DNA of 45,697 bases from an uncultured Endozoicomonas sp. (GCF_947495845.1 NZ_CANMAO010000030.1:1-45697); one strand, 5' to 3'. Counted from the first letter of the stretch, positions 1-9,260 are shown. The notes: generated by a model not told the origin, from the sequence alone. A program made the numbers and translations.

Positions 1-27
1 CGTTGGGGATGGTTGCTTTTTAGCTGA

Positions 28-813
28 TTATTCGATTGTTGTTGAACTATTGTGCTTTGGGAACTCTAAAGTCGAGTACCCTGTACATGGCCCTTTTTTA
101 GCAAACTCATGAATAGATCTCATTCTTGGTAAAGAGATTCCGTTAGCAAATACAATATCACCATGCTGATTCGCAATAATAGCACGAGAATCATGACTCA
201 AATTTACTGCATCGCCTAATAGTTTACGCCCATCTATATCTATACGAACAAAACCCAGCCGCCCACTTTGTCTAATACTCCTGACAAGATAACTTGTAAT
301 AAACGAGTCTGGTTCCTTAATCACTCCATGCACATACCAGTACTGCCCATTTTTTCTGAGACTATCGTTATCAAGAAAATAGGTATCATCAACATGTGGA
401 TATACTTCAAAAAGAACGTTCTCAGAAATTTGAGAATGGTCGGAATACCACAAAACACGATCATTTCTATCATAACCTGCCTGGCTTTCAATAAATTCTA
501 CCAAACTAACAGAAACGATATGACCAATACTTTCATCGTTATTAAGAAAGTCATTCAAACCAAAGTTTTCTAAATCAGAAATAGTTGAAACCGAAGAAAG
601 AGCCCAACCAAGAGTGACCACAAACCTCAAATTTCCATCAACAACCGCCGAGTAACGCAATGTTTCATTAATATGATTTATTGCTATTTCAGAAGATATA
701 TATCTAAAAGCAAAAAATAAAAAAACAAAAGATAGAATAATGTAAAATACAAATGCTGGAAGCAGGTTAAATAGAGCAATCTTTTTCCTTATTGAAATAG
801 ATTTACCAGACAT
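28..813 (-). CDS. membrane-anchored sensor-like protein, possibly truncated
   Basis: A 261-residue protein with one strong N-terminal membrane segment (about residues 11-39) after a basic start, followed by about 220 residues that look extracytoplasmic. The stretch around residues 155-225 (YWYVHGVI, LGFVRIDIDGRKLL, AIIANQHGDIVFAN) has the feel of a PDC/Cache-type sensor domain, as found ahead of kinase, GGDEF or methyl-accepting domains. No second membrane helix and no cytoplasmic output domain follow before the TAA at 28-30. The frame stays open after that stop to the window edge, so the gene may be a truncated or nonsense-interrupted form of a longer receptor, or a stand-alone sensor. The DNA is AT-rich like the next gene. 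The family assignment is an impression from residue pattern only. Confidence 0.5.
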   Translation of the reverse strand: MSGKSISIRKKIALFNLLPAFVFYIILSFVFLFFAFRYISSEIAINHINETLRYSAVVDGNLRFVVTLGWALSSVSTISDLENFGLNDFLNNDESIGHIVSVSLVEFIESQAGYDRNDRVLWYSDHSQISENVLFEVYPHVDDTYFLDNDSLRKNGQYWYVHGVIKEPDSFITSYLVRSIRQSGRLGFVRIDIDGRKLLGDAVNLSHDSRAIIANQHGDIVFANGISLPRMRSIHEFAKKGPCTGYSTLEFPKHNSSTTIE

Positions 814-896
814 TTAGAAACAACTCAACAAACAAATAAACCTTAGACAATTCCAGTAAGAAAACGTTTAACCAGAACAAAGAAAAAAATGATTTA

Positions 897-3800
897 TCAC
901 CTCTCAACATGAGGAATAGAATCCAATAGATCATTATATGAACCTGATTTACAAATTACAGTTAAGTCACTCACCTGAGCATAATCTCCACTGCAAAACC
1001 CATAAAGCCCACCTAAAAATATATAATCACTATCTTTACCCTCCTCTGAAAACAATTTGGTAATTTCAGTGATGCTATAATTATCTCTAAAATATAAACA
1101 GGCATCCCTCCCCCACTCTTCACTCCTTATAGTTTCGAACTGCCAAAGGGTATAGTGACTACTTATGACAGAATGCATCAGAATAAAAATCGTCTTCGGC
1201 GCATTTGTCTCAGAGTTCAAAATTGCAGCACCGCCTTTAGAGATAGACAGTAGATAAGAAATATAACCATTCAACAATTTTTCTACTGGATACAATGTAG
1301 TGGATAAGCCAGAGAAATCTGCATTGTATAATTGTGGAAATTCTTTAGATTGGCACATACATTCATCTGGTAAAAACCTTGCAATTTTTTTTAGAAAAGC
1401 CTCTTGAACTTTCTCAACTTCAGCCCCGACTCTGAGACAGGTTAGCTGATTAAGAGCGCAAAATATCTTTTCACAAACCATCAAGTCCTCAATAGAACTT
1501 TTCCCCACGCTCACCAAATTTTTCAAATTATTGCATACGGGTTGTGGGATTTCAGAGCATCCATCTATTGAAAAGCAAGACCAGACAAAAAGCTCTAAGT
1601 CTTCATTAAAATACTGATCAGGGACAACATGATTAAATAACAGCAATGAAGATTTATCTTGCAAGTGTGAAAACAACTCATCATCAAATTCAGGATAAGA
1701 TTCAGCTATAACAATATTCCGAACATCTTCTCCTGTGCTATTTTTTTTAGGTTCATAGCTATAAGAAACAAGCCTGATCTTACTTCCTTCCTTCGGGAAA
1801 GGTTCGATAACAGTTAATTCAATACGATCTCCTGTTAACTCTCTCAATACTCTTAACAATACTGGAACCGTAAATACCTTCCCACAATCCCCCTGGCTCA
1901 GGATTTTCTTTAGCACCTCAGAATACCTAACCGAAATATCAGTACTTGCACATTTATCATCAGAACTTATTTTATGATAACTGTTCTTCAACCAGCATCC
2001 GACAACCGATTGAATATTTCCTTTTTCCAACAATGACTCCTTAGAGATAAGTTTATATTTAAACCCACAAACACTCCTTAGATAACAATCCATTTCATCT
2101 CTGTTAAAAACACTTAATCTCTTATTTATTTTTGCTGCACCCCCTAAATCAAAACTATCTCTCGCCAATTCAGTATCCTGACACTGGCCTCCGATCTCTT
2201 TAAGAAATTTAAGGTCACGACCAGAAACAAAATCCAACACCCTCGAGCCATCCCGGATGTTTAAATCACTATGTCTTCCCATATAAGTAATTAAAGAATC
2301 AGATTTCATAAAAGCTATAAATTTCTCATTAACAAGTTCTGCCAGCTCTTCTTCTTTGGAATGAAGAGCATTCTTACATTCTTTTGCATCACTTGTACCG
2401 AGAAAGTGTAGACAAAGCCAATTAGTAAACTCTGCAACCTTCGCCAACTCTGTACTGAAGATCCCTACCACTTGTTTCATACTTTTACAGCATTTATCAT
2501 TATTTATTGATTTTACATGAGTAGATTCTAAACTCTCTTTCTGTCCATTAAATTCCTCGAATAATCTTCGAGTCATTGTATAAGAATGTAAAAGTGATGT
2601 ACAAAAACAAGTAGATATCTTTTTAATTCTGACATCACGCAATGAGGGGTATTTAGTGGTAACAAACTCTGTACCTGGGGCTATTTCACCATCACATGTA
2701 AAAAAAGGAGGTGAAGCATCAATACAATGCAGTACCTCTTCACCATCTTCTTTCACAAGTACAAAATTTTCCGGGTTTGGATCTACCATGCATGTCAAAA
2801 TTGGTCTATCACCGGCAACGGCACTTTTTTCATTAAAAGCTTTACATTGCATGACACACTTAATAATACTCCTAATAATTTCAGTTTTATATTCTACACT
2901 ATTATCAGAATTAGCTAAAATTTCACTAACCATATTTTCTTTTTTATATTTCTTTTGAACACCTGCACAGATAAATAAGTCTTCTGTTCCACCTTCTGCA
3001 ACTTTAGCACCTGCAACCTTAGCACCTGAAATTTTAAACATTGAATAGATAACAGGGCTTAGTTTTACACTCATGAGTTTGCCCACACCATCAACATCAA
3101 CCTTGGTTTCAAAGGCTTCTTTGATAAGGCTCATAGAGACCCTTATCGAATTCAACGTTATTACCGCCTTTTGTTGCGGCATTCCGTTCTTGATCATTTT
3201 AACAACAAGCCCAGGAAATAGCTTATGATCATAAACTCTCTGAGATATTCCCTCCCCCAAAACACTTGACTTCAAACCAAAATCACTACTCACCTCTTTT
3301 AATATTGCTTCCAGAACCTGATTAGTTCCATGCCAGATCAACCTATTATTTACCTCATCATTAGTCAACCTACTATTAGATTGAGTTCTTACTAGTTTTT
3401 TCAATGTTGCCGGGTACTCTTTTTTATCATCAATCATATCATCCAGCAAATTAGATTCATCAATCTTTTTAACTGGAATCTGATACTCTAAATAAACAGG
3501 GCTATCATTTTGATCAGATATACTTCTGCTAAATGACAAACAAGACATATCTATTTCTTTTTGAAACACATACCTGAACGAGGAAAAATTTGACACCTCC
3601 TGAGATAGTGGTATCTCTTTTCTAAACTTTATTAAAGCCGTAAAAACGCCAACATCATATTTTCTTTGCAACTCAACCAATCTATCAACAATCCCCTTAT
3701 ATGCATTCATATCATCCAACGTGGCCAACCTAAACCCTCCTATCACACCCCAATCACCTATATCAAACTCTACATTTTTATCCTCTACATTTCCCCAGCC

Positions 3801-4469
3801 TAAAGAACCACCCTTAAAATAGTCGCTGTAGACTTCCAGCTGTGGTGTTTTAGCTTCTGAATATTTACTATTTTTGATACTCACATATAGATCACAGCCA
3901 TTCCCTGAATCACTATCTTTTAGTGAAAACTCGAGATCATACAATACACCTGAGATCATTTTTTTTTCTTTATACATTTCCCAAAGTTGTTTTACTACTT
4001 CGTGATCTTGCTTAAAAACTTCGGAGCCATCTTCTTTTTTTTCACAAATTCCGTTAAAAAAATATTTCATATATGGAAAATTCTCCCATGCTTCAACACT
4101 ACCGCCTCTCTCTGGAATACTCTCTAAACGGATTAACCTACGCTTTTCTTTCGGTACAGGATCAATTCCGGAAGAAAAATTAAATTTTACGTCTAGTTGA
4201 TGAGATGAGACTAACAGTCTATTTATTTTAGAAGACGATATTTTACTATCAGTCGGCAGTTTCTGTGTACGTAAGGAAGGATGCTTCGGCTGGAGTGGAA
4301 TATTTTTTTTAGGGTTGATGACTATAGCAACCCCTGCAACACCCATTGTGCCTTTTTCATTCAACGAGGCCACTTTTTTATTATCAATTCCTACTTTCGT
4401 CTCTAATGATTCATTACTGTAACCAGCACCACCCCTGACTGTGCCACCAAAATTACTACCCATCGCCAT
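897..4469 (-). CDS. giant effector-like protein with divergent protein-kinase-like core
   Basis: A 1190-residue protein with no signal peptide or membrane helix and no family I recognise over its full length. Residues 404-590 carry a kinase-fold signature in the right order: a glycine-rich LGEG (404-407), a candidate ATP-binding lysine in LVVKMIK (K424), a catalytic-loop-like DPNPEN (D563 and N568, exactly five apart as in HRDxxxxN), and a metal-binding-like Asp in CIDASPP (D584), 16 residues after N568. The N-terminal 100 residues are Gly/Ser/Lys-rich and probably disordered, as in secreted effectors; the C-terminal 600 residues are unassigned. The gene is markedly AT-rich compared with the ruv-aspS block, which suggests transfer. 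No clear Shine-Dalgarno precedes the ATG, and an in-frame ATG lies two codons later. Delivery to a host cell is inference. Confidence 0.6.
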   Translation of the reverse strand: MAMGSNFGGTVRGGAGYSNESLETKVGIDNKKVASLNEKGTMGVAGVAIVINPKKNIPLQPKHPSLRTQKLPTDSKISSSKINRLLVSSHQLDVKFNFSSGIDPVPKEKRRLIRLESIPERGGSVEAWENFPYMKYFFNGICEKKEDGSEVFKQDHEVVKQLWEMYKEKKMISGVLYDLEFSLKDSDSGNGCDLYVSIKNSKYSEAKTPQLEVYSDYFKGGSLGWGNVEDKNVEFDIGDWGVIGGFRLATLDDMNAYKGIVDRLVELQRKYDVGVFTALIKFRKEIPLSQEVSNFSSFRYVFQKEIDMSCLSFSRSISDQNDSPVYLEYQIPVKKIDESNLLDDMIDDKKEYPATLKKLVRTQSNSRLTNDEVNNRLIWHGTNQVLEAILKEVSSDFGLKSSVLGEGISQRVYDHKLFPGLVVKMIKNGMPQQKAVITLNSIRVSMSLIKEAFETKVDVDGVGKLMSVKLSPVIYSMFKISGAKVAGAKVAEGGTEDLFICAGVQKKYKKENMVSEILANSDNSVEYKTEIIRSIIKCVMQCKAFNEKSAVAGDRPILTCMVDPNPENFVLVKEDGEEVLHCIDASPPFFTCDGEIAPGTEFVTTKYPSLRDVRIKKISTCFCTSLLHSYTMTRRLFEEFNGQKESLESTHVKSINNDKCCKSMKQVVGIFSTELAKVAEFTNWLCLHFLGTSDAKECKNALHSKEEELAELVNEKFIAFMKSDSLITYMGRHSDLNIRDGSRVLDFVSGRDLKFLKEIGGQCQDTELARDSFDLGGAAKINKRLSVFNRDEMDCYLRSVCGFKYKLISKESLLEKGNIQSVVGCWLKNSYHKISSDDKCASTDISVRYSEVLKKILSQGDCGKVFTVPVLLRVLRELTGDRIELTVIEPFPKEGSKIRLVSYSYEPKKNSTGEDVRNIVIAESYPEFDDELFSHLQDKSSLLLFNHVVPDQYFNEDLELFVWSCFSIDGCSEIPQPVCNNLKNLVSVGKSSIEDLMVCEKIFCALNQLTCLRVGAEVEKVQEAFLKKIARFLPDECMCQSKEFPQLYNADFSGLSTTLYPVEKLLNGYISYLLSISKGGAAILNSETNAPKTIFILMHSVISSHYTLWQFETIRSEEWGRDACLYFRDNYSITEITKLFSEEGKDSDYIFLGGLYGFCSGDYAQVSDLTVICKSGSYNDLLDSIPHVER

Positions 4470-4689
4470 TTTTTTAGTACTCTTTGTTCAAGAAGAGCGG
4501 TTATACCTGAAGCGTAAGTCTCAGGAAATCATCCAAACAATCATTTAACTCTATTGCTATTCCAATTTCACAAAATATTGTCATTAGCATGCAATTCATT
4601 ATATTCAAACTTATCATCCAACTTCCTTCAATTTTCTGTAATTCGATAACATTACCCAATGTTGGTACCATCTACTTCTCATTTCGCTT

Positions 4690-4850
4690 AAGTAGTTGGC
4701 CATTTGGAATCGAATATTTCTGGCTTGTTGACCAGGTTCTCTGCAAGGCCCAACGGCGGGAGCATAGCGAGCTATGTGACCAGAGTTGCAACGCAGTCAG
4801 AGAGCCTGATCAACAAGTCAGAAAATATGATTTCAGGTGGTTAACTACTT
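4690..4850. repeat. palindromic MITE-like repeat, family A copy 1
   Basis: Imperfect terminal inverted repeats of about 46 bp begin AAGTAGTTGGCCATTTGG at the left and end GGTGGTTAACTACTT at the right; both arms carry the CTTGTTGA(C/T)CAGG block. There is no believable coding capacity. It is related to the copies at 4971-5197 and 18979-19157. It lies in the 744-bp gene-free stretch between the giant gene and ruvB, where I see nothing else apart from family A DNA. Confidence 0.75.
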
Positions 4851-4970
4851 ATTAGTTGCTTTCATATTTCAATTTAGCCGCAATACTCTAAGCCTCTGAA
4901 ATTTAGCTGAACAATTTCAAATAAAAAATATTTTAGCCCATGATGTATCAAAACTGTGAAATCAACTCAT

Positions 4971-5197
4971 AAGTACCCAACCATATGAAATCATATTTTC
5001 TGGTTCATTGGTTAGCCACTCTCGGCAACCTGCTCCTGCCTTGCACTACCTCCTGCATCCCTGCTGTCGTGCGGCGTTACATCTACGATCACATAGCTAA
5101 TACCCATAGGGCATAAAGGCTATGCTCACTCCGATGTGCCTTGCAGAGTAACCAACCACTAAGCCAGAAATATTCGATTTCATATGATCGAGCACTT
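4971..5197. repeat. palindromic MITE-like repeat, family A copy 2
   Basis: About 227 bp running from AAGTACCCAACCATATGAAA to an inverted end that finishes ATATGATCGAGCACTT. The interior shares a long stretch, in opposite orientation, with the copy at 18979-19157 (for example GGCATAAAGGCTATGCTCAC here). It stops 16 bp past the ruvB stop codon, so on the minus strand it forms the ruvB 3' untranslated region and could fold into a long transcript-end hairpin. Confidence 0.8.
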
Positions 5198-5213
5198 AGG
5201 CTTGCTGCGGATA

Positions 5214-6218
5214 TTACTTATTATATTGATATCCAAAATGCAGATATGCGCTTTTTGTCAACACTCTCCCTCTCGTAGTTCTCATAATATAACCTTGCTG
5301 AATAAGATAGGGCTCCAGCACATCTTCAATAGTATCTCTTTCCTCGCTGATCGCAGCTGCCAAGCTATCTATACCAACTGGACCACCGTCAAACTTTTCA
5401 ATCATTGCTAACAGTAAGCGACGATCCATATTATCAAAGCCATTGCTGTCAACATCCAACATGGTCAGTGCTCCATCTGCCAGCTCTTTCGTTACCACAC
5501 CATTACCTTTTACTTCTGCATAATCTCGTACTCTACGGAGTAATCGATTGGCAATTCGTGGGGTTCCTCTTGAGCGGCGAGCTATTTCACTAGCAGCCTC
5601 GTTATCCATTTGAACACCCAGTATTCTTCCGGAACGAAGTACGATGTCACATAGATCAGCAACATTATAAAACTCTAAACGCTGAACAATGCCAAACCGA
5701 TCTCTTAGCGGGGAGGTGAGCAAGCCTGCTCTTGTGGTTGCGCCAACCAGCGTAAAAGGGGGAAGATCTAGCTTAATGGATCGAGCCGCAGGCCCTTCAC
5801 CGATCATGATATCCAACTGATAGTCTTCCATAGCCGGATACAATATTTCCTCTACTGCTGGACTCAGCCGGTGAATTTCATCAATAAAAAGAATGTCGTT
5901 GGGTTCAAGGTTCGTAAGCAGCGCCGCTAAGTCACCGGCTTTTTCAATAACCGGTCCTGATGTTGAGCGAATCTTACTGCCCATTTCATTAGCCAGTATA
6001 TGGGATAGTGTCGTTTTACCAAGACCAGGTGGTCCAAAAATCAAGGTGTGATCCAAGGCATCGTTACGCTTTCTGGCAGCCTGGATAAAGATGTCCATCT
6101 GCTCCCTGACTTTTGGCTGGCCAGTATATTCGCTGAGGCGAACAGGACGTATGGCACGATCCTGCACTTCTTCATTAGGGCGTTCCTGTGCCGAAATCAA
6201 GCGATCAGCTTCTATCAT
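5214..6218 (-). CDS. ruvB: Holliday junction branch migration ATPase RuvB
   Basis: The AAA+ motor that drives branch migration of RuvA-bound Holliday junctions. Visible are MIEADRLIS at the N terminus, Walker [10 protein letters not shown], Walker [10 protein letters not shown], sensor 1 GATTRAG, the arginine-finger region PLRDRFG, and the C-terminal winged-helix with [13 protein letters not shown] and [13 protein letters not shown]. At 334 residues it is the usual length. I place the start at the ATG at 6218, which matches the family N terminus and has GGAAAA just upstream; a TTG four codons earlier also opens the frame but would contain that ribosome site. It is separated from ruvA by the divergent rarD-like gene, so it is probably transcribed on its own, unlike the ruvAB pairing usual in relatives. 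Confidence 0.98.
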   Translation of the reverse strand: MIEADRLISAQERPNEEVQDRAIRPVRLSEYTGQPKVREQMDIFIQAARKRNDALDHTLIFGPPGLGKTTLSHILANEMGSKIRSTSGPVIEKAGDLAALLTNLEPNDILFIDEIHRLSPAVEEILYPAMEDYQLDIMIGEGPAARSIKLDLPPFTLVGATTRAGLLTSPLRDRFGIVQRLEFYNVADLCDIVLRSGRILGVQMDNEAASEIARRSRGTPRIANRLLRRVRDYAEVKGNGVVTKELADGALTMLDVDSNGFDNMDRRLLLAMIEKFDGGPVGIDSLAAAISEERDTIEDVLEPYLIQQGYIMRTTRGRVLTKSAYLHFGYQYNK

Positions 6219-6348
6219 GATGTTTTCCAATAAATAATTAGTAACAGATTACCACTACAAGGTGGTGATGCGAACGCATAATCACGAATGGAACTAAAGA
6301 ACCAAAGTACTGTCTAATCTGCCGTAAATGAATCGGGTATGCCTTGAG

Positions 6349-6396
6349 AAGCTGTTAATGATCTTTCTGCAAGCTGCAAAAGATCATGAACAGCTT
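6349..6396 (+). other. long stem-loop between ruvB and rarD-like gene
   Basis: An 18-bp inverted repeat with one mismatch: AAGCTGTTAATGATCTTT at 6349-6366 pairs with 6379-6396, around a 12-nt loop. On the plus strand it is followed by TTTA, giving a short U-run like a weak terminator, but no plus-strand gene lies upstream in this region. It sits 70 bp before the rarD-like start and 131 bp before the ruvB start, in the divergent intergenic region, so it could be a leader structure, an operator or a small transposon relic. Confidence 0.5.
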
Positions 6397-6465
6397 TTTA
6401 GCGACTATGCTATCAAGACTTACCACGAGTAGTGCTAATTGTCCTATTAACTTGGCAGAGCTGTA

Positions 6466-7356
6466 ATGTCATCACAACTATCCACAACCGGGTTGACCTG
6501 TTCCATCCTTGCCTCCCTGCTGTTTGGGTTGATCCCATGGTATGTTCAATTTTTAGAACCTCTGGATGGCTCCTTGTTATTTTGGAACCGTATTTTGTTC
6601 TCAGCCATCACCGCATTCATTGCGTTGGTTCTGTTTAAACAATTGGGTTATCTAAGAGCGCTGTTTTCACAACCTAAAAATGTCGCTCTGCTCTCAGTGG
6701 GTACGGCCTTGGTGGCTGTTCAGTGGTGGCTTTTCGTCTGGGCACCGGTAAATGATCTTACAACGGAGCTTTCTCTGGGCTACTTTTTTCTTCCTCTGAC
6801 ATTAGTGTTAACAGGTCGTATAGCTTACGGAGAAAAGCTCCGCCCGCTCCAGTTAACTGCCGCCATTCTCGCCGCCATCGGTGTTGGACATGAAATATAT
6901 CAGTTTGGTTCTCTTTCCTGGGTCGCTGTGGCCGTTGCTGCTGGGTACCCTTTCTACTTTCTCATTCGCAGAAAAGTGAAGGTTAACAGTCTTACCTGCT
7001 TCTTCTTTGAGAATATGTTGCTGCTTCCTTTTGCCCTTTTTGCCATTGCTACAGATAACAGTTTTTCATCTGCATTAATGGCGCAGAGCCATCTATATCT
7101 GCTGCTTCCCGGGCTTGGCGTGCTAACTACTGCTGCCATGTTGGTCTATGTAGCCGCTTCAAAGTCGCTCCCCGTTAGCTTGTTCGGCCTGCTCAGCTAT
7201 CTGGAGCCGGTGATTATCTTTATGGTCGCGGTTTTCATTCTTCGGGAACCATTACCAACAGCGCAATGGGTGACCTACGGATTTATATGGATGGCAACGA
7301 TGATCATTTGTATAGACTCTATCCGTATCATTGTCCGCAGGCCTGCTGTCGTTTAG
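6466..7356 (+). CDS. RarD-like EamA/DMT-family permease
   Basis: A 296-residue inner-membrane protein with about ten hydrophobic helices, of the drug/metabolite transporter superfamily (RarD branch, linked by homology only to chloramphenicol sensitivity). Family features visible are [10 protein letters not shown] near the N terminus, [20 protein letters not shown] around residues 85-97, LGYFFLPL, and [12 protein letters not shown] near the C terminus. The substrate cannot be read from sequence. The gene is on the plus strand between ruvA and ruvB and its TAG overlaps the ruvA stop tail-to-tail by 4 bp (7353-7356), so no terminator separates the two convergent genes. The ATG at 6466 has only a weak upstream GCAGAG. 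Confidence 0.85.
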   Translation: MSSQLSTTGLTCSILASLLFGLIPWYVQFLEPLDGSLLFWNRILFSAITAFIALVLFKQLGYLRALFSQPKNVALLSVGTALVAVQWWLFVWAPVNDLTTELSLGYFFLPLTLVLTGRIAYGEKLRPLQLTAAILAAIGVGHEIYQFGSLSWVAVAVAAGYPFYFLIRRKVKVNSLTCFFFENMLLLPFALFAIATDNSFSSALMAQSHLYLLLPGLGVLTTAAMLVYVAASKSLPVSLFGLLSYLEPVIIFMVAVFILREPLPTAQWVTYGFIWMATMIICIDSIRIIVRRPAVV

Positions 7357-7970
7357 ATCATGCTCTTCAGAGCCTGTCGAATTAACTCTTCGCTAGACAG
7401 GCCATCCACTTTAATTCGGGCAATGACCTTGCTCGCATCCTGAGATTTATAGCCCAGGGCAACTAACGCGCTGATCGCTTCCTGCTCAGATTCTGCATCC
7501 TGGCGTTCAACCACTTGGCCCAATGGTGTGCCGCTCAGGCCATCAAACGACGCCGCGCTTGTATCCCATTTTGAGAGTTTGTCCTTAAGCTCGACAATCA
7601 AACGTTCTGCTGTTTTTTTGCCAACGCCCGGCAATTTAACCAGTCTCGAGCTATCGCCATCGTGCACACTGCGCACAAACTCAGTAGCATCAATACCAGA
7701 TAGTAGTGTTAAACCCAACTTTGGACCAACCCCGTTTACTTTGATCAGGGTACGAAATAGTTCACGCTCTCTGGCATCACTAAAACCATAGAGTAACTGA
7801 GCATCTTCACGCACGACAAAGTGAGTATAAATAATCACTTCTTCGCCAGTCTCAGGCAGGCGGTAAAACACCGACATGGGTGCTTCTACGTCATAACCTA
7901 CACCCGATACATCAATCAGCAGGTTAGGTGCTTTTTTTTCCAGCAAAATTCCACGAAGTCTGCCAATCAT
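7353..7970 (-). CDS. ruvA: Holliday junction branch migration complex subunit RuvA
   Basis: The tetrameric junction-binding subunit that loads RuvB rings. MIGRLRGIL at the N terminus, the OB-fold domain I, two helix-hairpin-helix motifs ([16 protein letters not shown] and [21 protein letters not shown]) and a C-terminal domain III that contacts RuvB ([20 protein letters not shown]) are all present. At 205 residues it has normal length. It lies 12 bp after ruvC in the same direction, so the two are co-transcribed. Its stop codon is interleaved with that of the convergent rarD-like gene. Confidence 0.98.
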   Translation of the reverse strand: MIGRLRGILLEKKAPNLLIDVSGVGYDVEAPMSVFYRLPETGEEVIIYTHFVVREDAQLLYGFSDARERELFRTLIKVNGVGPKLGLTLLSGIDATEFVRSVHDGDSSRLVKLPGVGKKTAERLIVELKDKLSKWDTSAASFDGLSGTPLGQVVERQDAESEQEAISALVALGYKSQDASKVIARIKVDGLSSEELIRQALKSMI

Positions 7971-7982
7971 GTGATCAGATCC

Positions 7983-8501
7983 TTAACGTAAACGACGATT
8001 TCTTCGCCCGGTGGCACCAGCCATGCGCACAAGACTGGCGCGGGTGTGAGAGTGGCAAAGAGCGATAGCCAGTGCATCTGCGGCATCTGCCTGTGGTGTT
8101 TTATCCAACTTTAAAATGGAGGTAATCATATGTTGCACTTGGGATTTCTCCGCTGAACCTGTACCTACCACTGCCTGCTTTACCTGCCGGGCAGAGTATT
8201 CAGAGACTTCCAACCCATGATTCACTGAAGCAACAATCGCAGCACCCCGAGCCTGCCCGAGTTTTAAAGCGGAATCCGCATTGCGCGCCATAAACACCTG
8301 TTCAATACCCACCGATTGCGGTGCGTACATTTCAATCACCGTATTGATGCCCTGAAATATTTGCAACAAACGTTCTGGTAACGGTGCATCCTGTATGCGA
8401 ATACAACCGGACGCTACATATTTGCACTGGGAGCCAATCTCTTCAATAACGCCATAGCCTGTGATCCTGGAGCCTGGATCAATTCCCAATAAGATGGCCA
8501 T
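7983..8501 (-). CDS. ruvC: crossover junction endodeoxyribonuclease RuvC
   Basis: The Holliday junction resolvase that cuts symmetrically after RuvAB migration. The acidic catalytic set is visible: Asp in GIDPGS (D8), Glu in GIEQVF, and the two Asp of [12 protein letters not shown] near residues 139-142. At 172 residues it matches the family. The ATG is preceded by AGGA. It heads the ruvC-ruvA pair. In relatives yebC sits directly upstream; here the CAP-Gly gene and about 280 bp of other DNA lie between. Confidence 0.98.
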   Translation of the reverse strand: MAILLGIDPGSRITGYGVIEEIGSQCKYVASGCIRIQDAPLPERLLQIFQGINTVIEMYAPQSVGIEQVFMARNADSALKLGQARGAAIVASVNHGLEVSEYSARQVKQAVVGTGSAEKSQVQHMITSILKLDKTPQADAADALAIALCHSHTRASLVRMAGATGRRNRRLR

Positions 8502-8676
8502 TCCTGTCCTTCAAAGCTGTATTACTGTAAAAATAATACTGTATATATGTACACCTTTCCAGAACAATATCGCATAGCTCCCTTACAATTGAGAAACAGT
8601 GCATTACTAAAACAGACTACGAAAACAAGGCACAAAGGCTTAATCTTGGTACGTTGCTTTTTGGGACAAGTTTGCA

Positions 8677-8760
8677 ATGAATAACCAAGCTAAAACCTTA
8701 TTGATCATAACCTTTTTGACCCTCACCCTTTTTACCATCACGTTGCTATTTAATTTGTGA
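8677..8760 (+). CDS. candidate 27-residue single-helix membrane peptide
   Basis: ATG at 8677 opens a 27-codon frame ending TGA at 8758-8760. The peptide is MNNQAKT followed by about 18 hydrophobic residues rich in Leu, Ile, Thr and Phe, then NL: the profile of a small membrane peptide. The upstream GGGACA is only a weak ribosome site. It lies on the plus strand between two minus-strand genes (ruvC and the CAP-Gly gene), with room for its own promoter. I do not recognise it; it could be a chance frame. Confidence 0.3.
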   Translation: MNNQAKTLLIITFLTLTLFTITLLFNL

Positions 8761-8780
8761 ATACTTCTGAAAAAATCTTT

Positions 8781-9260
8781 TCATTCGCTCTTTAATACAC
8801 TATCAAACGGCACTATTGCTGCATGGCCTTCCTCAGTTTGAAATAAGGGCACACCACTTACAGTACCTCTTCCATTGCCATAAGGTATATCCAGCTTGAT
8901 TCCAGCATAAAGCCCCTGATGTTTATTATCATTAATAAATCCAGTCCACTCAACGACACCAAACGCTTGCACTTCCACTCCTTTAGAGACTTCGGTAAAA
9001 ATAGACACTCGCTCCCCAGTTTTTAGATTTTCACATTCAGAAGACTCAGGAATTTGAGGCATAACCTGATCAGTTTTCCTGTCTGCAATACCAGTATATG
9101 CCGGCCCTTTTGAGCCTTTATTTAGTAGGTTAACGCCTTCAACCTGCTCAATACTCTTTCCATCCTTACGAACAACTTGATCAGCTTCCGACTGCGGCTC
9201 TAGATTTGGCTTTGGCCAGCCAGTACCTCCGGCTCTTCCGGATTGATTAGATGGTTCCAT
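8781..9260 (-). CDS. CAP-Gly domain protein (eukaryote-like)
   Basis: A 159-residue soluble protein. Residues 1-75 are polar, Gly/Pro/Glu/Lys-rich and probably disordered. Residues 79-157 read as a CAP-Gly fold: LKTGERVSIF, then FGVVEWTGF, LYAGIKLDIPYGNGRGTV, SGVPLF and AAIVPFDSVL. These match the family order of a GxVxWxG strand, a 'GlxLDxPxGxxxGxxxG' core and a terminal hydrophobic strand; the signature GKNDG is replaced by GNGRG, as in divergent CYLD-like versions. In eukaryotes CAP-Gly domains bind EEY/F tails of tubulin and CLIP proteins or NEMO-like partners. The gene has a good GGAG site 8 bp before its ATG and is inserted between yebC and ruvC. A role in acting on a eukaryotic host is inference; no secretion signal is recognisable. 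Confidence 0.7.
   Translation of the reverse strand: MEPSNQSGRAGGTGWPKPNLEPQSEADQVVRKDGKSIEQVEGVNLLNKGSKGPAYTGIADRKTDQVMPQIPESSECENLKTGERVSIFTEVSKGVEVQAFGVVEWTGFINDNKHQGLYAGIKLDIPYGNGRGTVSGVPLFQTEEGHAAIVPFDSVLKSE

Noticed and set aside
897-2100. OTU- or papain-like protease domain in the C-terminal part of the giant protein
   Set aside because: A strand followed by LLLFNHVVPDQY looks a little like the His region of such enzymes, but no convincing catalytic Cys block could be placed.
4589-4855. Open frame inside repeat family A copy 1
   Set aside because: It lies wholly across the palindromic repeat, has no ribosome site, and its residues come from inverted repeat DNA.
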